64,000 nt of DNA from positions 50,576 through 114,575 of the forward strand of contig CATZRD010000003.1 in assembly GCA_958423465.1 (NCBI GenBank), in the 5' to 3' direction. The DNA comes from an uncultured Oscillospiraceae bacterium (GTDB lineage Bacteria > Bacillota > Clostridia > Oscillospirales > Oscillospiraceae). The stretch's first letter is position 1, and the number at the start of each line of letters is the position of its first letter. Below, piece by piece: positions 24,627 through 32,795 of this stretch. The notes beneath the pieces are model-generated. The model had not been told where the DNA came from. It made no database searches and saw only the letters and a list, made by a program, of their open reading frames with translations. Both the position numbers and the translations under genes were made by a program.

Positions 24627-27038
24627 TTACTGGTCTCCCTTTTTCAACTTCAGAATAAAGGATATCACATGGACCGCGCTCCGTTGGGCTTCCGCCCTGG
24701 TCACGCCGCCGGGGGCGGACAGGGACGGCACAAGGGTGCGGTTTTTGATCTCGCCGGGCATCAGCACATCCACCTGGGCACGGATGCGGCAGGCGTCGTT
24801 TTTGATATGGGGGAACTCTCTGGATGCACCCTCCTGCATCCACCAGTCGGTGATCACCAGACCCTCGTAGCCCCATTCCTCCCGGAGAATACCGGTGCAC
24901 AGCTCGTAATGATAATGGCTCCACACACCGTTGACCTTGTTGTAGCTGGACATCAGGCACAGGGGCTTCGCCTCCCGAATGGCGATCTCAAAGCCCTTCA
25001 GGTAGATCTCCCGCAGAGTCCGCTGGCTGAGCCGGGAATCGTTTTTGCTGCGGAGGGTCTCCTGGTTGTTGCAGGCAAAATGCTTCGGACAGGCGGACAG
25101 GCTGCTGCTTTGGATGCCCCGGATGGCCGCGGCGGCGATCTTGCCTGTCAAATAGGGATCTTCGGAGTAGTATTCAAAATTCCGCCCGCACAGGGGGTCC
25201 CGGTGGATATTCATTCCCGGCCCCAGCAGGACGTCCGTGCCCCGGAGGACCATTTCCCTGCCCAGAAGCGCGTAGAGCCGCTCCACGCCTTCCGGGTCAA
25301 AGGTGCTGGCCAGCGCCGTGCCGCAGGGCAGCAGCGAACAGGCGCTGCGAAGCCGGATGCCTGAGGGACCGTCGGTGGTGACCACTGCCGGAATCCCCCG
25401 CTCCCGAAGGCGTTCGGACACACCGCCGAGGATTCCCGCGTTTCCGGCCGGGCCAAGGGCGCTGTTCATTTTTCCTTCGCCGTGGGTGATCTCGTCCAGC
25501 TCCTGATCCGAGAGCTGGGCAACAAGCTCCGCCGCGGTCGCCCTGCCGCTCAGAACGTCCTGGAACGTGACCCGTTCCCGCCGGGTATTCTGTAAGGGAG
25601 CAGGCAGCCTGGACAGGATCTCTGCCTTCAGGTCCTTTTCCGCGGTGGGAACATCCGCATATGTAAGAGACCTGCCCTGATTCTTCATGCGGCGGAATCG
25701 GCGCTCCGGCTGGACCGCCGCCATTTCAGTAAGCTGCTTCACCAGCTCCAGCTCGTCCTTGTGAACAGTCAGGACCGGCAGGGCGCTGCGGATATCCGTT
25801 CCGACGGACACCGTATAGTCGCCGCTTTCCAGTACATAGGCGTTTTTGTGCCCGGTGATCCCGCTGTCGTCGTAGGAGGCGAAATCCGCCAGGCAGACCG
25901 TCAGCGAAAGGACTTCCGTTTCTCCCGGCTGAAGCAGCCGGGTCTTCTGAAAGGCCGCCAGGACCCGCGCGGGATTCCCCAGCTTGCCGCAGGGCGGGGT
26001 CAGGTACGCCTGCACCACCTCCCGGCCGGGAAGCGAGCCGGTGTTCCTGACCGTTACCTGCACGCTGATCTGATTTTGCCGCGCCTGGGCATGGGCTTCC
26101 AGCGCGAAGTCTGTGTAGCTCAGTCCAAAGCCAAAGGGGTATAGGACCTTGTCCTTCGCAAAGGTTTCGAAATAGCGGCAGCCCACATAAATATCTTCCA
26201 CATAATTGTTGTACTGCCTGCCGCCGAAATGTCCGCAGGTGGGGTAGTCCTCGTACCTGCGGGCGATGGTGTCTGTCAGCTTGCCGCTGGGATCGACTTT
26301 TCCGGTCAGCACGTCCGCCAGGGCGAAGCCGCTCTCCATGCCGCCCTGCCAGGCGTAGACAATGGCGCCGATCCTGCTGCCAAATTCCTCCGTCCAGCCC
26401 ATGTCGATCACATTGCCGCAGTCCATGACCACGCAGACACGGTCAAAGTGGGCCGTCACCTGCCGGAGCAGCCGCTGCTCCCCGTTCGTCAGGTAAAAGC
26501 TCCCCTTTTTCAGCACATTCTCCCGGCTCTCGCCCGCCGCCCGACCGATGACCACAACAGCCAGATCGCTTTCCGCCGCGGCCTGGGCCACAAGTCCGTC
26601 TGGCAGCTTCATTTCCGGGTTGCTCATGGGCCAGTGCCCCCAATAGCCCTCGTCCGGAATATTGGCAGGCCTGGCGCGCCAATCAGCATATGCCTTCGCC
26701 AGCGCTTCATGGACGGTCACGCCGTTTTCTTTCAGACCGTCCATCAAGTTGGAGCGATAGGGCGCCGCCACATCGCCGCCGCTGCCGTAGCCCACGGTAA
26801 AGTAGTCCACCGCGCTGCGCCCAAAAACGGCCACCCGGTCCTCCCTGCGGATCGGAAGGGTATGATGGTCATTTTTCAGCAGTACGATGCCGTCCGCTGC
26901 CATCTGCCGCGCCTGGGGCACAATTTCCGGCACAGCCAGTTCCTCGCTGATGGCGCCCTGATTCAAGTCCTGCTCCAGCCCGGTTTTTGCAAAAATACTT
27001 CCCATAAACCGGATATATCGGTTCCAAAGCCGTTTCAT
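24627..27038 (-). CDS. glycoside hydrolase family 3, reversed domain order
   Basis: An 803-residue cytosolic glycosidase. The order is reversed relative to most GH3 enzymes. First comes the C-terminal-type alpha/beta sandwich (about 40-290, 'GIVLLKNDHHTLPI'), then a fibronectin-III-like domain (about 330-430, 'YPFGFGLSYTDF'). The TIM-barrel domain is last (about 500-800), with 'KHFACNNQE' and nucleophile D near residue 731 in 'VITDWWM'. This permuted layout is known from Ruminococcus and other Clostridia beta-glucosidases. No signal peptide is seen, so it acts on imported oligosaccharides. The ATG at 27038 is preceded by AAGGAG at rather long spacing. It is the first gene of the operon. Confidence 0.9.
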   Translation of the reverse strand: MKRLWNRYIRFMGSIFAKTGLEQDLNQGAISEELAVPEIVPQARQMAADGIVLLKNDHHTLPIRREDRVAVFGRSAVDYFTVGYGSGGDVAAPYRSNLMDGLKENGVTVHEALAKAYADWRARPANIPDEGYWGHWPMSNPEMKLPDGLVAQAAAESDLAVVVIGRAAGESRENVLKKGSFYLTNGEQRLLRQVTAHFDRVCVVMDCGNVIDMGWTEEFGSRIGAIVYAWQGGMESGFALADVLTGKVDPSGKLTDTIARRYEDYPTCGHFGGRQYNNYVEDIYVGCRYFETFAKDKVLYPFGFGLSYTDFALEAHAQARQNQISVQVTVRNTGSLPGREVVQAYLTPPCGKLGNPARVLAAFQKTRLLQPGETEVLSLTVCLADFASYDDSGITGHKNAYVLESGDYTVSVGTDIRSALPVLTVHKDELELVKQLTEMAAVQPERRFRRMKNQGRSLTYADVPTAEKDLKAEILSRLPAPLQNTRRERVTFQDVLSGRATAAELVAQLSDQELDEITHGEGKMNSALGPAGNAGILGGVSERLRERGIPAVVTTDGPSGIRLRSACSLLPCGTALASTFDPEGVERLYALLGREMVLRGTDVLLGPGMNIHRDPLCGRNFEYYSEDPYLTGKIAAAAIRGIQSSSLSACPKHFACNNQETLRSKNDSRLSQRTLREIYLKGFEIAIREAKPLCLMSSYNKVNGVWSHYHYELCTGILREEWGYEGLVITDWWMQEGASREFPHIKNDACRIRAQVDVLMPGEIKNRTLVPSLSAPGGVTRAEAQRSAVHVISFILKLKKGDQ

Positions 27039-27145
27039 CGTATGTTCACTCCTTGCTGTTCTGCGAATGTGCCGCATACGCCGTCATGCGCGAAGTTCAT
27101 GCCGGTTTACCTGAGCATAGCATACCATATTTTCGCCCATTAGCC

Positions 27146-27174
27146 TTGCATAATTGTTAGAGATAAAGTATAAT
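27146..27174 (+). promoter_or_regulatory. promoter of the AraC-family regulator
   Basis: TTGCAT (27146-27151), 17 bp, TATAAT (27169-27174), 23 bp before the start. It lies in the 159-bp divergent region shared with the GH3 gene, where the regulator would be expected to bind. Confidence 0.75.
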
Positions 27175-27197
27175 TGTATCGTCTTGGAGGTGGCATC

Positions 27198-28397
27198 ATG
27201 GAGCATATTGATTTGTCCTATCTATGCACCGTCATCGGCAGCCTGTGCGGGATCCCGATTCGGTTATTTTCCGGAGATAAGCTGGTCTTTTATTATTCTC
27301 TTGTAAACCTGCCCGCGGATCCGTTCAGCCTGTATCAGGACGAGATACGCAAGGTCAAAAAGAACGTCGGATATTTTGTCACGCGGCATTTCCATTATTA
27401 TGGAATCGTCAATTCCAAAAGCCGCAAAATCGTAATTGGCCCATCCCGTCAGATCACAGGAGACGACCAGGAACTTTGGGAACTGGCCTTTCGCCTGGAC
27501 CTGCATCACGAGGAGGCTTCCGATTTCGTTCAGGGCATGAAAGCGATCATTCCCATGCCGCTGGAAAGCATTCTGCAAATCATGTGTACGATGAATCATG
27601 TCCTTAACGGCGAAAAGCTTTCCCTGCGGGACATATCCATTTATGACGCCGAGCAGGATGCGCTGAAGCATCAGATCACAAGCCAGCAGACCGCTGCATG
27701 GGATCACGAGCAATTTGCTGCCGGGAATGTTCTGCATAACACCTATGGACTGGAGCAGACGCTGATGCAGATCATTCGCAAGGGGGACACCGCAGCCCTC
27801 CGCAAATGGGTTGAAAGCGCGCCTGCTGTCCGGGGCGGCGTCCTGGCAGAAGAGCAGCTCAGGCAAATGAAGAATACCTTTATTGTCACAACGACACTGG
27901 CTTCCCGGAGCGCCATACGCGGCGGTATGGATGTGGATGCCGCGTTCGCGTTAAGCGATTCCTATATCCGAAAATGCGAGCTGCTTCCCACGCCGGATCG
28001 GATCATGAATTTGCAGTACCGCATGATTTTGGACTTTACCCAGCATGTGGAACGGATCAGGCTGGGAAGCCATCCCACAAAGCTGGCCATGGATGTGGCA
28101 AATTATGTGCAAAAGCACCTGTCACAGCCTATTTCGACCCAGGCCATGGCGGATTCCATGTTCATCAGCCGCACCCATCTGTCCCGGCGTTTTCGGGAGG
28201 AAACCGGGCAGACCCTGACGGATTATATCCTCAAAGAAAAAACGGAGGAAGCAAAGCGCCTCCTCCGCTATTCCGATAAATCACTTACCGCCATCAGCGG
28301 CTACCTGGGCTTTTCCTCTCCGGGGCATTTCTCCAGAGTGTTTCGGAAATACGCCGCCTGTACCCCCAGCGAATACCGGGATAAAATCGCGAAATAG
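27198..28397 (+). CDS. AraC-family transcriptional regulator
   Basis: A 399-residue regulator. The N-terminal ~280 residues form a ligand-sensing region I cannot assign to a family. The C-terminal ~100 residues carry the two helix-turn-helix motifs of AraC/XylS proteins ('ISTQAMADSMFISRTHLSRRF' region and 'SLTAISGYLGFSSPGHFSRVF' region) ending 'TPSEYRDK'. GGAGG lies 7 bases before ATG 27198, preferred over a start 8 codons upstream. It is divergent from the GH3-symporter-GH43 operon and is its likely activator, responding to an incoming sugar. Its stop codon lies exactly at the junction with the truncated gene that follows. Confidence 0.9.
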   Translation: MEHIDLSYLCTVIGSLCGIPIRLFSGDKLVFYYSLVNLPADPFSLYQDEIRKVKKNVGYFVTRHFHYYGIVNSKSRKIVIGPSRQITGDDQELWELAFRLDLHHEEASDFVQGMKAIIPMPLESILQIMCTMNHVLNGEKLSLRDISIYDAEQDALKHQITSQQTAAWDHEQFAAGNVLHNTYGLEQTLMQIIRKGDTAALRKWVESAPAVRGGVLAEEQLRQMKNTFIVTTTLASRSAIRGGMDVDAAFALSDSYIRKCELLPTPDRIMNLQYRMILDFTQHVERIRLGSHPTKLAMDVANYVQKHLSQPISTQAMADSMFISRTHLSRRFREETGQTLTDYILKEKTEEAKRLLRYSDKSLTAISGYLGFSSPGHFSRVFRKYAACTPSEYRDKIAK

Positions 28398-28541
28398 TAC
28401 GGGCGGCACGTCATACTCGTCAAACAGCACCAGTTTGATATCCCCGCTGATCTCCTCGTCCAGGGAGAGCAGCGCCAATTCCAAAATTGCCTTTTCGCCG
28501 CCGCTTGCGGCAACTTTTTTCAAAAGTCGCCGTGCGCTCAT
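28398..28541 (-). pseudogene. N-terminal fragment of an unknown gene at the island edge
   Basis: From an ATG at 28541 the minus strand encodes about 48 plausible residues ('MSARRLLKKVAASGGEKAI', then an acidic 'LSLDEEISGDIKLVLFDEYD'). The frame then runs into the end of the araC-type gene, where it loses protein-like character. I read it as the 5' end of a gene cut by the insertion. I do not recognise the family. It mirrors the integrase fragment at the other edge. Confidence 0.5.
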
Positions 28542-28671
28542 TTTCGGCTCCTCTCCCCGCAAATCCGCCGCGCCCCGACTCCCCATCCCCGCCGCCCTGC
28601 CGGGCGGCGGAATAAGTGCTTCTGGGGCCGCATATACATGCGGTATCACGGGATAGGGAGAGTGTTGGGGC

Positions 28672-28923
28672 GTGAAAGGAAACATCGAGGAGCGGGCCTG
28701 CCGTCTGGCCGACTACATCATCGAGAATCGAACCACTGTCCGTCAGGCTGCCCAGAAGTTCGGCATCAGCAAGTCCACGGTACATAAAGACATCCAGGAG
28801 CGGCTGCCCCTCTATAACCGGGCACTGTATCTGCGGGTCAAGGAGGTGCTGGAGGAAAACAAGGCCCAGCGCCATATCCGGGGCGGAATCGCCACCCGGC
28901 GGAAGTACCGGGGCGAGCCGTGA
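28672..28923 (+). CDS. spoIIID: sporulation transcriptional regulator SpoIIID
   Basis: An 83-residue DNA-binding protein that acts in the mother cell during sporulation after sigma-E. The helix-turn-helix 'TVRQAAQKFGISKSTVHKD' (about 21-39) and 'RHIRGGIATRRKY' near the C-terminus match SpoIIID closely. The start is GTG at 28672 with a GGGAGAG upstream. It marks the organism as a spore former. Upstream, near 28588-28608, lies a GC-rich hairpin without a T-tail. Confidence 0.95.
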   Translation: MKGNIEERACRLADYIIENRTTVRQAAQKFGISKSTVHKDIQERLPLYNRALYLRVKEVLEENKAQRHIRGGIATRRKYRGEP

Positions 28924-29016
28924 GAGGCGCCGGCCCCTCCCCCCGGGCCCGCCGGGCAGGAGCATGAGACAAATCAGATACATGAAATACAAATTGTGAC
29001 AGTTTGCGCAAGCCCC

Positions 29017-29045
29017 TTGCGTTCTGACGCCGGCTCCCTTATAAT
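29017..29045 (+). promoter_or_regulatory. promoter of the LCP-SLH operon
   Basis: TTGCGT (29017-29022), 17 bp, TATAAT (29040-29045), 20 bp before the start codon. Confidence 0.75.
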
Positions 29046-29064
29046 AGCGGGAGTGGGAGACATT

Positions 29065-30147
29065 ATGTCAATCTCCCGGAAGAATCCCAAAGAAAAAGAC
29101 AGGGGCGTTTTTACCATGAGAGGCCACAAAAGAACGACCAATTCCTTGCAGACCCTGACGGTGGTGCTGGTCAGCGGATTATTCGTGTTTGTCGCCCTGG
29201 CAGGGCTGTATAAATGCTTTTCCCAACCGCCCGCGGTGCAGCAGGACCCGGCGCCGCCGGCCAGTCAGCAGACTCAGCAGGACCCCGTCCCAGACCAAAA
29301 CGAAAGCCAGGAGCTGGACCCTTCCCAGACCGGGACGGACGCGGGGGAGCGTAAGGAGCACTTTTTCACTATCCTGATCGGCGGCCTGGACGATGAGAAC
29401 GGCGGCAGCGACACCAATATGCTGGTGGCGCTGGACGCCGCCGGCGGTTCCATCCATGTGATGAGCCTGCCCCGGGACACCCTGCTGGATGTGGACTGGA
29501 CGGTAAAGAAGCTGAACAACGCCTACCACCACGGCGGCTTTGACCGGACCATGGAGGAGGTGTCAAGGCTGCTGGGGATCCCGGTGGACTGCTATGTCAC
29601 CGTGGACCTCAGGGCTTTCGTGGAGCTGGTGGACGCCATCAAGGGCGTGGATTTTGACGTGCCGGTGGATATGGACTATGACGACCCGGCCCAGGACCTC
29701 CACATCCACTTCAAAAAGGGGCCCCAGCATCTGGACGGCCAGCAGGCCCTGGAGGTGGTGCGCTGGCGGCAGAACAACGACGGCACCGGCTACGCCACCG
29801 CGGACATCGGACGCATCGGCACCCAGCAGGCGTTTTTGAAGGCGGTGGCCCAGCAGACGCTGCAGCTCAGCAACTGGGACAAGATTCCGGAGATGGTAAA
29901 GATCTTCCAGAAGCATGTGGATACCAACCTGAAGCTGTCCAACCTGGTCTGGATCGGCGAAAAGGCCCTGAGCATGGGCAGCGAGAACATCTACTTCCAC
30001 ACGCTGCCCGGCGACGGGGCGGGTTATTACAAGGGCGGCTCCTATTATGTACTGTACCCGGACGAGGTGCTGGAGCTGGTGAACAGCTACTTCAATCCGT
30101 ACAAGCGGGATCTGACCCTGGAGGATATGGATATTTTGGTACCCTAA
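29065..30147 (+). CDS. LytR-CpsA-Psr (LCP) family glycopolymer transferase
   Basis: A 360-residue membrane-anchored enzyme. A basic cytosolic start is followed by one transmembrane helix (about 28-48), a Pro/Gln-rich linker, and the LCP catalytic domain (about 100-310). The domain shows 'FFTILIGGLDD', 'MSLPRDTLLDV' with the catalytic-site Arg/Asp, 'KLNNAYHHGG', 'VDFDVPVDMDYDD' and 'ALEVVRWRQNND'. LCP enzymes attach wall teichoic acids or other glycopolymers to peptidoglycan outside the membrane. The ATG at 29065 has GGGAG 5 bases upstream; ATG 29116 is an alternative. An SLH-transglutaminase gene follows after 15 bp, so both are one operon for the cell surface. Confidence 0.92.
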   Translation: MSISRKNPKEKDRGVFTMRGHKRTTNSLQTLTVVLVSGLFVFVALAGLYKCFSQPPAVQQDPAPPASQQTQQDPVPDQNESQELDPSQTGTDAGERKEHFFTILIGGLDDENGGSDTNMLVALDAAGGSIHVMSLPRDTLLDVDWTVKKLNNAYHHGGFDRTMEEVSRLLGIPVDCYVTVDLRAFVELVDAIKGVDFDVPVDMDYDDPAQDLHIHFKKGPQHLDGQQALEVVRWRQNNDGTGYATADIGRIGTQQAFLKAVAQQTLQLSNWDKIPEMVKIFQKHVDTNLKLSNLVWIGEKALSMGSENIYFHTLPGDGAGYYKGGSYYVLYPDEVLELVNSYFNPYKRDLTLEDMDILVP

Positions 30148-30162
30148 GGAAAGGAGCGAGCT

Positions 30163-31587
30163 ATGCGCCGCCAAATCGCCTCTCTGCTTCTGACGCTGGT
30201 CCTGCTGGCGGCGTCCTGTCCCGCCAACGCGGCCTTCGCGGCCTCCGCCGGCCGGTTCGCCGATGTGGCGGCGGACGCGTGGTACTATGAGTATGTGGAC
30301 AGCCTCTGCCGGCTGGGCCTTCTGCGGGGCCAGGGGGCGGAGGACCGCTTCGACCCCGATGGTCAGGTGACCGTGGCCCAGGCGGTGACGCTGGCGGCCC
30401 GCCTGCGGAGCCTGCTGGACTGGGGGGACGGGGAGACCGGCCCCGGGCAGTACGGCGGGGAGCTGTGGTATCAGCCCTATCTCGCCTATCTCCAGGCCCA
30501 GGGGGCGCTGGGAGACGAGCTGGCGGGGACCTACGATCTGCCGGCCACCCGGGCCCAGACGGCCCATGTCCTGGCGGCGGCCATGGCCGGGCGGGAGCCG
30601 GAGGAGCGCAACGCCCAGGCGGTAGCCGTGGGCTACGCCAGCCGCCGGCGCATCACCGACGTGACGGACGCGACCCCCTACCGGGAGGACATCCTGCGGC
30701 TCTACCGCTGGGGGATCCTGGACGGCGCGGATGGGACAGGCTCCTTCCTGCCCCAGGCGACCCTCCGGCGCAGCGAGCTGTCCGCCATGGCGGCCCGGCT
30801 GGCGGACCCGTCCCTGCGGCTGTCCCTGGAGTGGGACCAGCTGGCGTACAGCAGCCGGGCGGGAGCCACGCTGGCGGGCCTCATCCACAGCGACGGCAGC
30901 TTCCACGCCGCCCCGGACCCGGCGGACCTCACGGCCATCGACGAGAACCTGCGGTATATGCTGGCCCGGGGAGAGCGGCAGATGCGGCTGGATTACGGCC
31001 CCGGGAATCTGGACCGGGAGACGGTCCGATCGCTGCTGGAGGCCAACGTTCAGGGGGTGCGCCAGTACCTGGAGCAGGGCTATAACGAGGTCAAGTGCGA
31101 ATACTCCCTGCAGACCGGCCAGGTGACCATGACCTTTTCCAGCAGCCTGGGCGACAGCCGCCTGACGGAGACCTACCGGGAGGCGGCCCTTCAGGAGGCG
31201 GTGGCCGTCCACGACCGGCTGTGGGAAGAGGGGCTCATCCACGCCGGCATGACGGAGTACGAGCGGGCAAGGGTGTATTTCACCTGGCTGTGCGTCCACT
31301 GTGACTACGACTACAACAGTGACGAGACCTCCCTGAGCCACAGCGGCTACGGCGCGCTGGTCAACGCCCTGGCGGTGTGCGACGGCTACACGGCGGCCTA
31401 TAATCTGTTTTTGAAGCTGGAGGGAATCCAGTGCGCCACTCGGTCCACGAACAGCCATATCTGGTCGGTGGCGGTGCTGGACGGGACCACCTATCACATC
31501 GACCCCACCTGGGGGGATCAGCCCAGCGGCGTGGCCTACCGCTACTTCGGCATGACGGAGGCGGCCTCTCTGGCCCGGTTCGGCTGA
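30163..31587 (+). CDS. secreted SLH and transglutaminase-like protein
   Basis: A 474-residue exported protein. A signal peptide (about 1-27) precedes three degenerate SLH repeats (about 30-210) and a linker. A C-terminal transglutaminase-like cysteine-peptidase domain (about 340-474) has triad C406 ('AVCDGYTAA'), H432 ('SHIWSV') and D447 ('IDPTWGD'). Such proteins are held on the cell wall by SLH domains and act on surface peptides or cross-link them; substrate unknown. AAAGGAGCG precedes the ATG. It is co-transcribed with the LCP gene, whose product modifies the wall polymers that SLH domains bind, and ends at a good terminator. Confidence 0.88.
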   Translation: MRRQIASLLLTLVLLAASCPANAAFAASAGRFADVAADAWYYEYVDSLCRLGLLRGQGAEDRFDPDGQVTVAQAVTLAARLRSLLDWGDGETGPGQYGGELWYQPYLAYLQAQGALGDELAGTYDLPATRAQTAHVLAAAMAGREPEERNAQAVAVGYASRRRITDVTDATPYREDILRLYRWGILDGADGTGSFLPQATLRRSELSAMAARLADPSLRLSLEWDQLAYSSRAGATLAGLIHSDGSFHAAPDPADLTAIDENLRYMLARGERQMRLDYGPGNLDRETVRSLLEANVQGVRQYLEQGYNEVKCEYSLQTGQVTMTFSSSLGDSRLTETYREAALQEAVAVHDRLWEEGLIHAGMTEYERARVYFTWLCVHCDYDYNSDETSLSHSGYGALVNALAVCDGYTAAYNLFLKLEGIQCATRSTNSHIWSVAVLDGTTYHIDPTWGDQPSGVAYRYFGMTEAASLARFG

Positions 31588-31604
31588 AGGCGGAACAGAA
31601 TCAT

Positions 31605-31636
31605 CAGGGGACCGGTCCTCAGGACCGGTCCCCGTT
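31605..31636 (+). terminator. terminator of the LCP-SLH operon, inside the 3' end of pdxY
   Basis: GGGGACCGGTCCT-ca-GGACCGGTCCCC followed by GTTTTCC. The stem is plus-strand active and overlaps the last codons and stop (TGA at 31621-31619) of the convergent gene. The minus strand lacks a T-run, so it works one way. Confidence 0.85.
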
Positions 31637-32473
31637 TTCCGCGCCCAGCCGCCACAGGAGCGGCTCGAAGTCCAGCCCCTCCCGCCGGGGCGTATCCAGC
31701 CCGGCGGTCCGCCAGGCGCAGAGCGATACAAAATCCGCCGCCCGGCGGACCCCTTCGGTCAGGGACATCCCTTTGGCCAGCGCGCCTGTGAGGACAGCGG
31801 CGAAGAGATCGCCGGTCCCGTGGAAGCGCCCCGGGGCCTGGGAGGCCGTTATCAGCGAAGTCTCCCCGGTGGCCCGGTCGAAGCACACCGCGCCGGTCTC
31901 TCCCGGACGGAGGGAGACGCCCTTGAGCACCACGCTGCGCCGCCCGGCCAGGCTCAGACGCCCGGCCCAGTTCCGGCAGTCCTCCTCCCGGTCCAGAGTG
32001 AGAGCGCCGTAGTCCACGCCCAGCAGAACTGCCGCCTCCGTCCGGTTGGGGGTGATGACGTCGGCGTCTGCGGCCAGCTCCGCCATGGCGCCGCGCATCC
32101 CGGGGGTGCAGGTGCGGTAGAGCTGGCCGCCGTCGCCCATCACCGGGTCCACCACCGCCGGACAGCCGGGTCGGCGGAAAGCCGATAAAAAGTCCCGGGT
32201 CAGCCGGATCTGGCGGCTGGAGCTCATAAAGCCGGTGAGGATGGCGTCAAAGGCGAGGCCCAGACTCTGCCAGTGGGCGGCGACGGGGGCCATCTGGTCC
32301 GTAAGGTCGCAGAAGGTGTTGTCGCCCAGCCCGCCGGTGTGGGAGGACAGGTAGGCCGTCAGCACTGGGCAGCACTGAACGCCCATGGCGGAGAGAGCGG
32401 GCAGGGCCAGCGTCATGGAACAGCGGCCAAAGCCGCTGAGGTCCTGGATGACGGCGGCGCGGGGAGTGGACAT
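31619..32473 (-). CDS. pyridoxal/pyridoxamine kinase, PdxY-type
   Basis: A 284-residue ribokinase-fold kinase that phosphorylates pyridoxal or related vitamers to make pyridoxal phosphate. Family marks in order: 'VIQDLSGFGRCS' at the N-terminus, 'TGFMSS', 'VVDPVMGDGGQLY' near 125, 'ITPNRTEA', 'LKGVSLRPG' and the anion-hole/catalytic 'FHGTGDLFAAVL' near 230. The ATG at 32473 follows AAGGAGG at 7 bases; the frame is open 15 codons further. It is a single gene with the promoter at 32507-32535. Its end is shared with the terminator of the convergent operon. Confidence 0.9.
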   Translation of the reverse strand: MSTPRAAVIQDLSGFGRCSMTLALPALSAMGVQCCPVLTAYLSSHTGGLGDNTFCDLTDQMAPVAAHWQSLGLAFDAILTGFMSSSRQIRLTRDFLSAFRRPGCPAVVDPVMGDGGQLYRTCTPGMRGAMAELAADADVITPNRTEAAVLLGVDYGALTLDREEDCRNWAGRLSLAGRRSVVLKGVSLRPGETGAVCFDRATGETSLITASQAPGRFHGTGDLFAAVLTGALAKGMSLTEGVRRAADFVSLCAWRTAGLDTPRREGLDFEPLLWRLGAENGDRS

Positions 32474-32506
32474 AGGCGGACCTCCTTGCGGTGTGATGAT
32501 GGGAAC

Positions 32507-32535
32507 AGTATAAAGCATTTTTCCCGCCGGCGCAA
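32507..32535 (-). promoter_or_regulatory. promoter of the pdxY-type gene
   Basis: TTGCGC (32535-32530), 17 bp, TATACT (32512-32507) on the minus strand. Confidence 0.6.
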
Positions 32536-32555
32536 CCGGCGAATCTCTTTGGGAC

Positions 32556-32584
32556 TTTACAACGGCGCGGGGAGGGGCTATAAT
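32556..32584 (+). promoter_or_regulatory. promoter of tRNA-Leu(UAG)
   Basis: TTTACA (32556-32561), 17 bp, TATAAT (32579-32584); a 70-bp leader separates it from the tRNA. Confidence 0.8.
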
Positions 32585-32654
32585 GTGAATTGCGGATCAG
32601 GCGGCACGCCCCGCCTCGGGCGCCCTCCCCGGGTGAAAACAGGGGGCACCATCC

Positions 32655-32742
32655 GCGGGTATGATGAAATTGGTAAACATGCTGGATTTAGGTTCCAGTG
32701 CCGTCAGACGGCCTGTGGGTTCGAGTCCCACTACCCGTACCA
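32655..32742 (+). tRNA. tRNA-Leu(UAG)
   Basis: An 88-nt class II tRNA with acceptor GCGGGTA/TACCCGT (one G-U pair), leucine-type D-arm, long variable arm, T-arm GTGGGTTCGAGTCCCAC and encoded CCA. Anticodon TAG is at 32689-32691. It marks the left flank of the ICE. Confidence 0.95.
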
Positions 32743-32743
32743 T

Positions 32744-32795
32744 GGCGAGTGTTCTTATAGCATTTGAAAAGCTGTAAGAACACTCGCTTTTTATA
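32744..32795 (+). terminator. terminator of tRNA-Leu(UAG), abutting the ICE
   Basis: GCGAGTGTTCTTA and TAAGAACACTCGC pair around a ~17-nt AT-rich loop and are followed by TTTTTAT. The T-tail includes the TTA that is the stop codon of the serine recombinase on the other strand. Confidence 0.85.

Larger units (their letters stand above)
21301..28545. mobile_element. remnant genomic island at tRNA-fMet carrying a glycoside-use cluster
   Basis: The interval begins just after the tRNA-fMet terminator with an integrase fragment and ends with another gene fragment before spoIIID. Between them lies a complete glycosidase-transporter-regulator cluster of lower GC than the core. I infer that an older element at tRNA-fMet lost its middle to the carbohydrate cluster. 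I could not find a repeated copy of the tRNA 3' end to mark the far attachment site. Confidence 0.55.

Noticed and set aside
21266..28545. A second copy of the tRNA-fMet 3' end as attachment site of the island.
   Set aside because: I looked for the T-arm and acceptor sequence near 28400-28700 and did not find it, so no att pair is annotated.
28560..28670. A third copy of the palindromic repeat family upstream of spoIIID.
   Set aside because: A GC hairpin (near 28588-28608) is present, but the CGGGGCCCCCGCA and TGTGGGGA flanks that define the family are missing.
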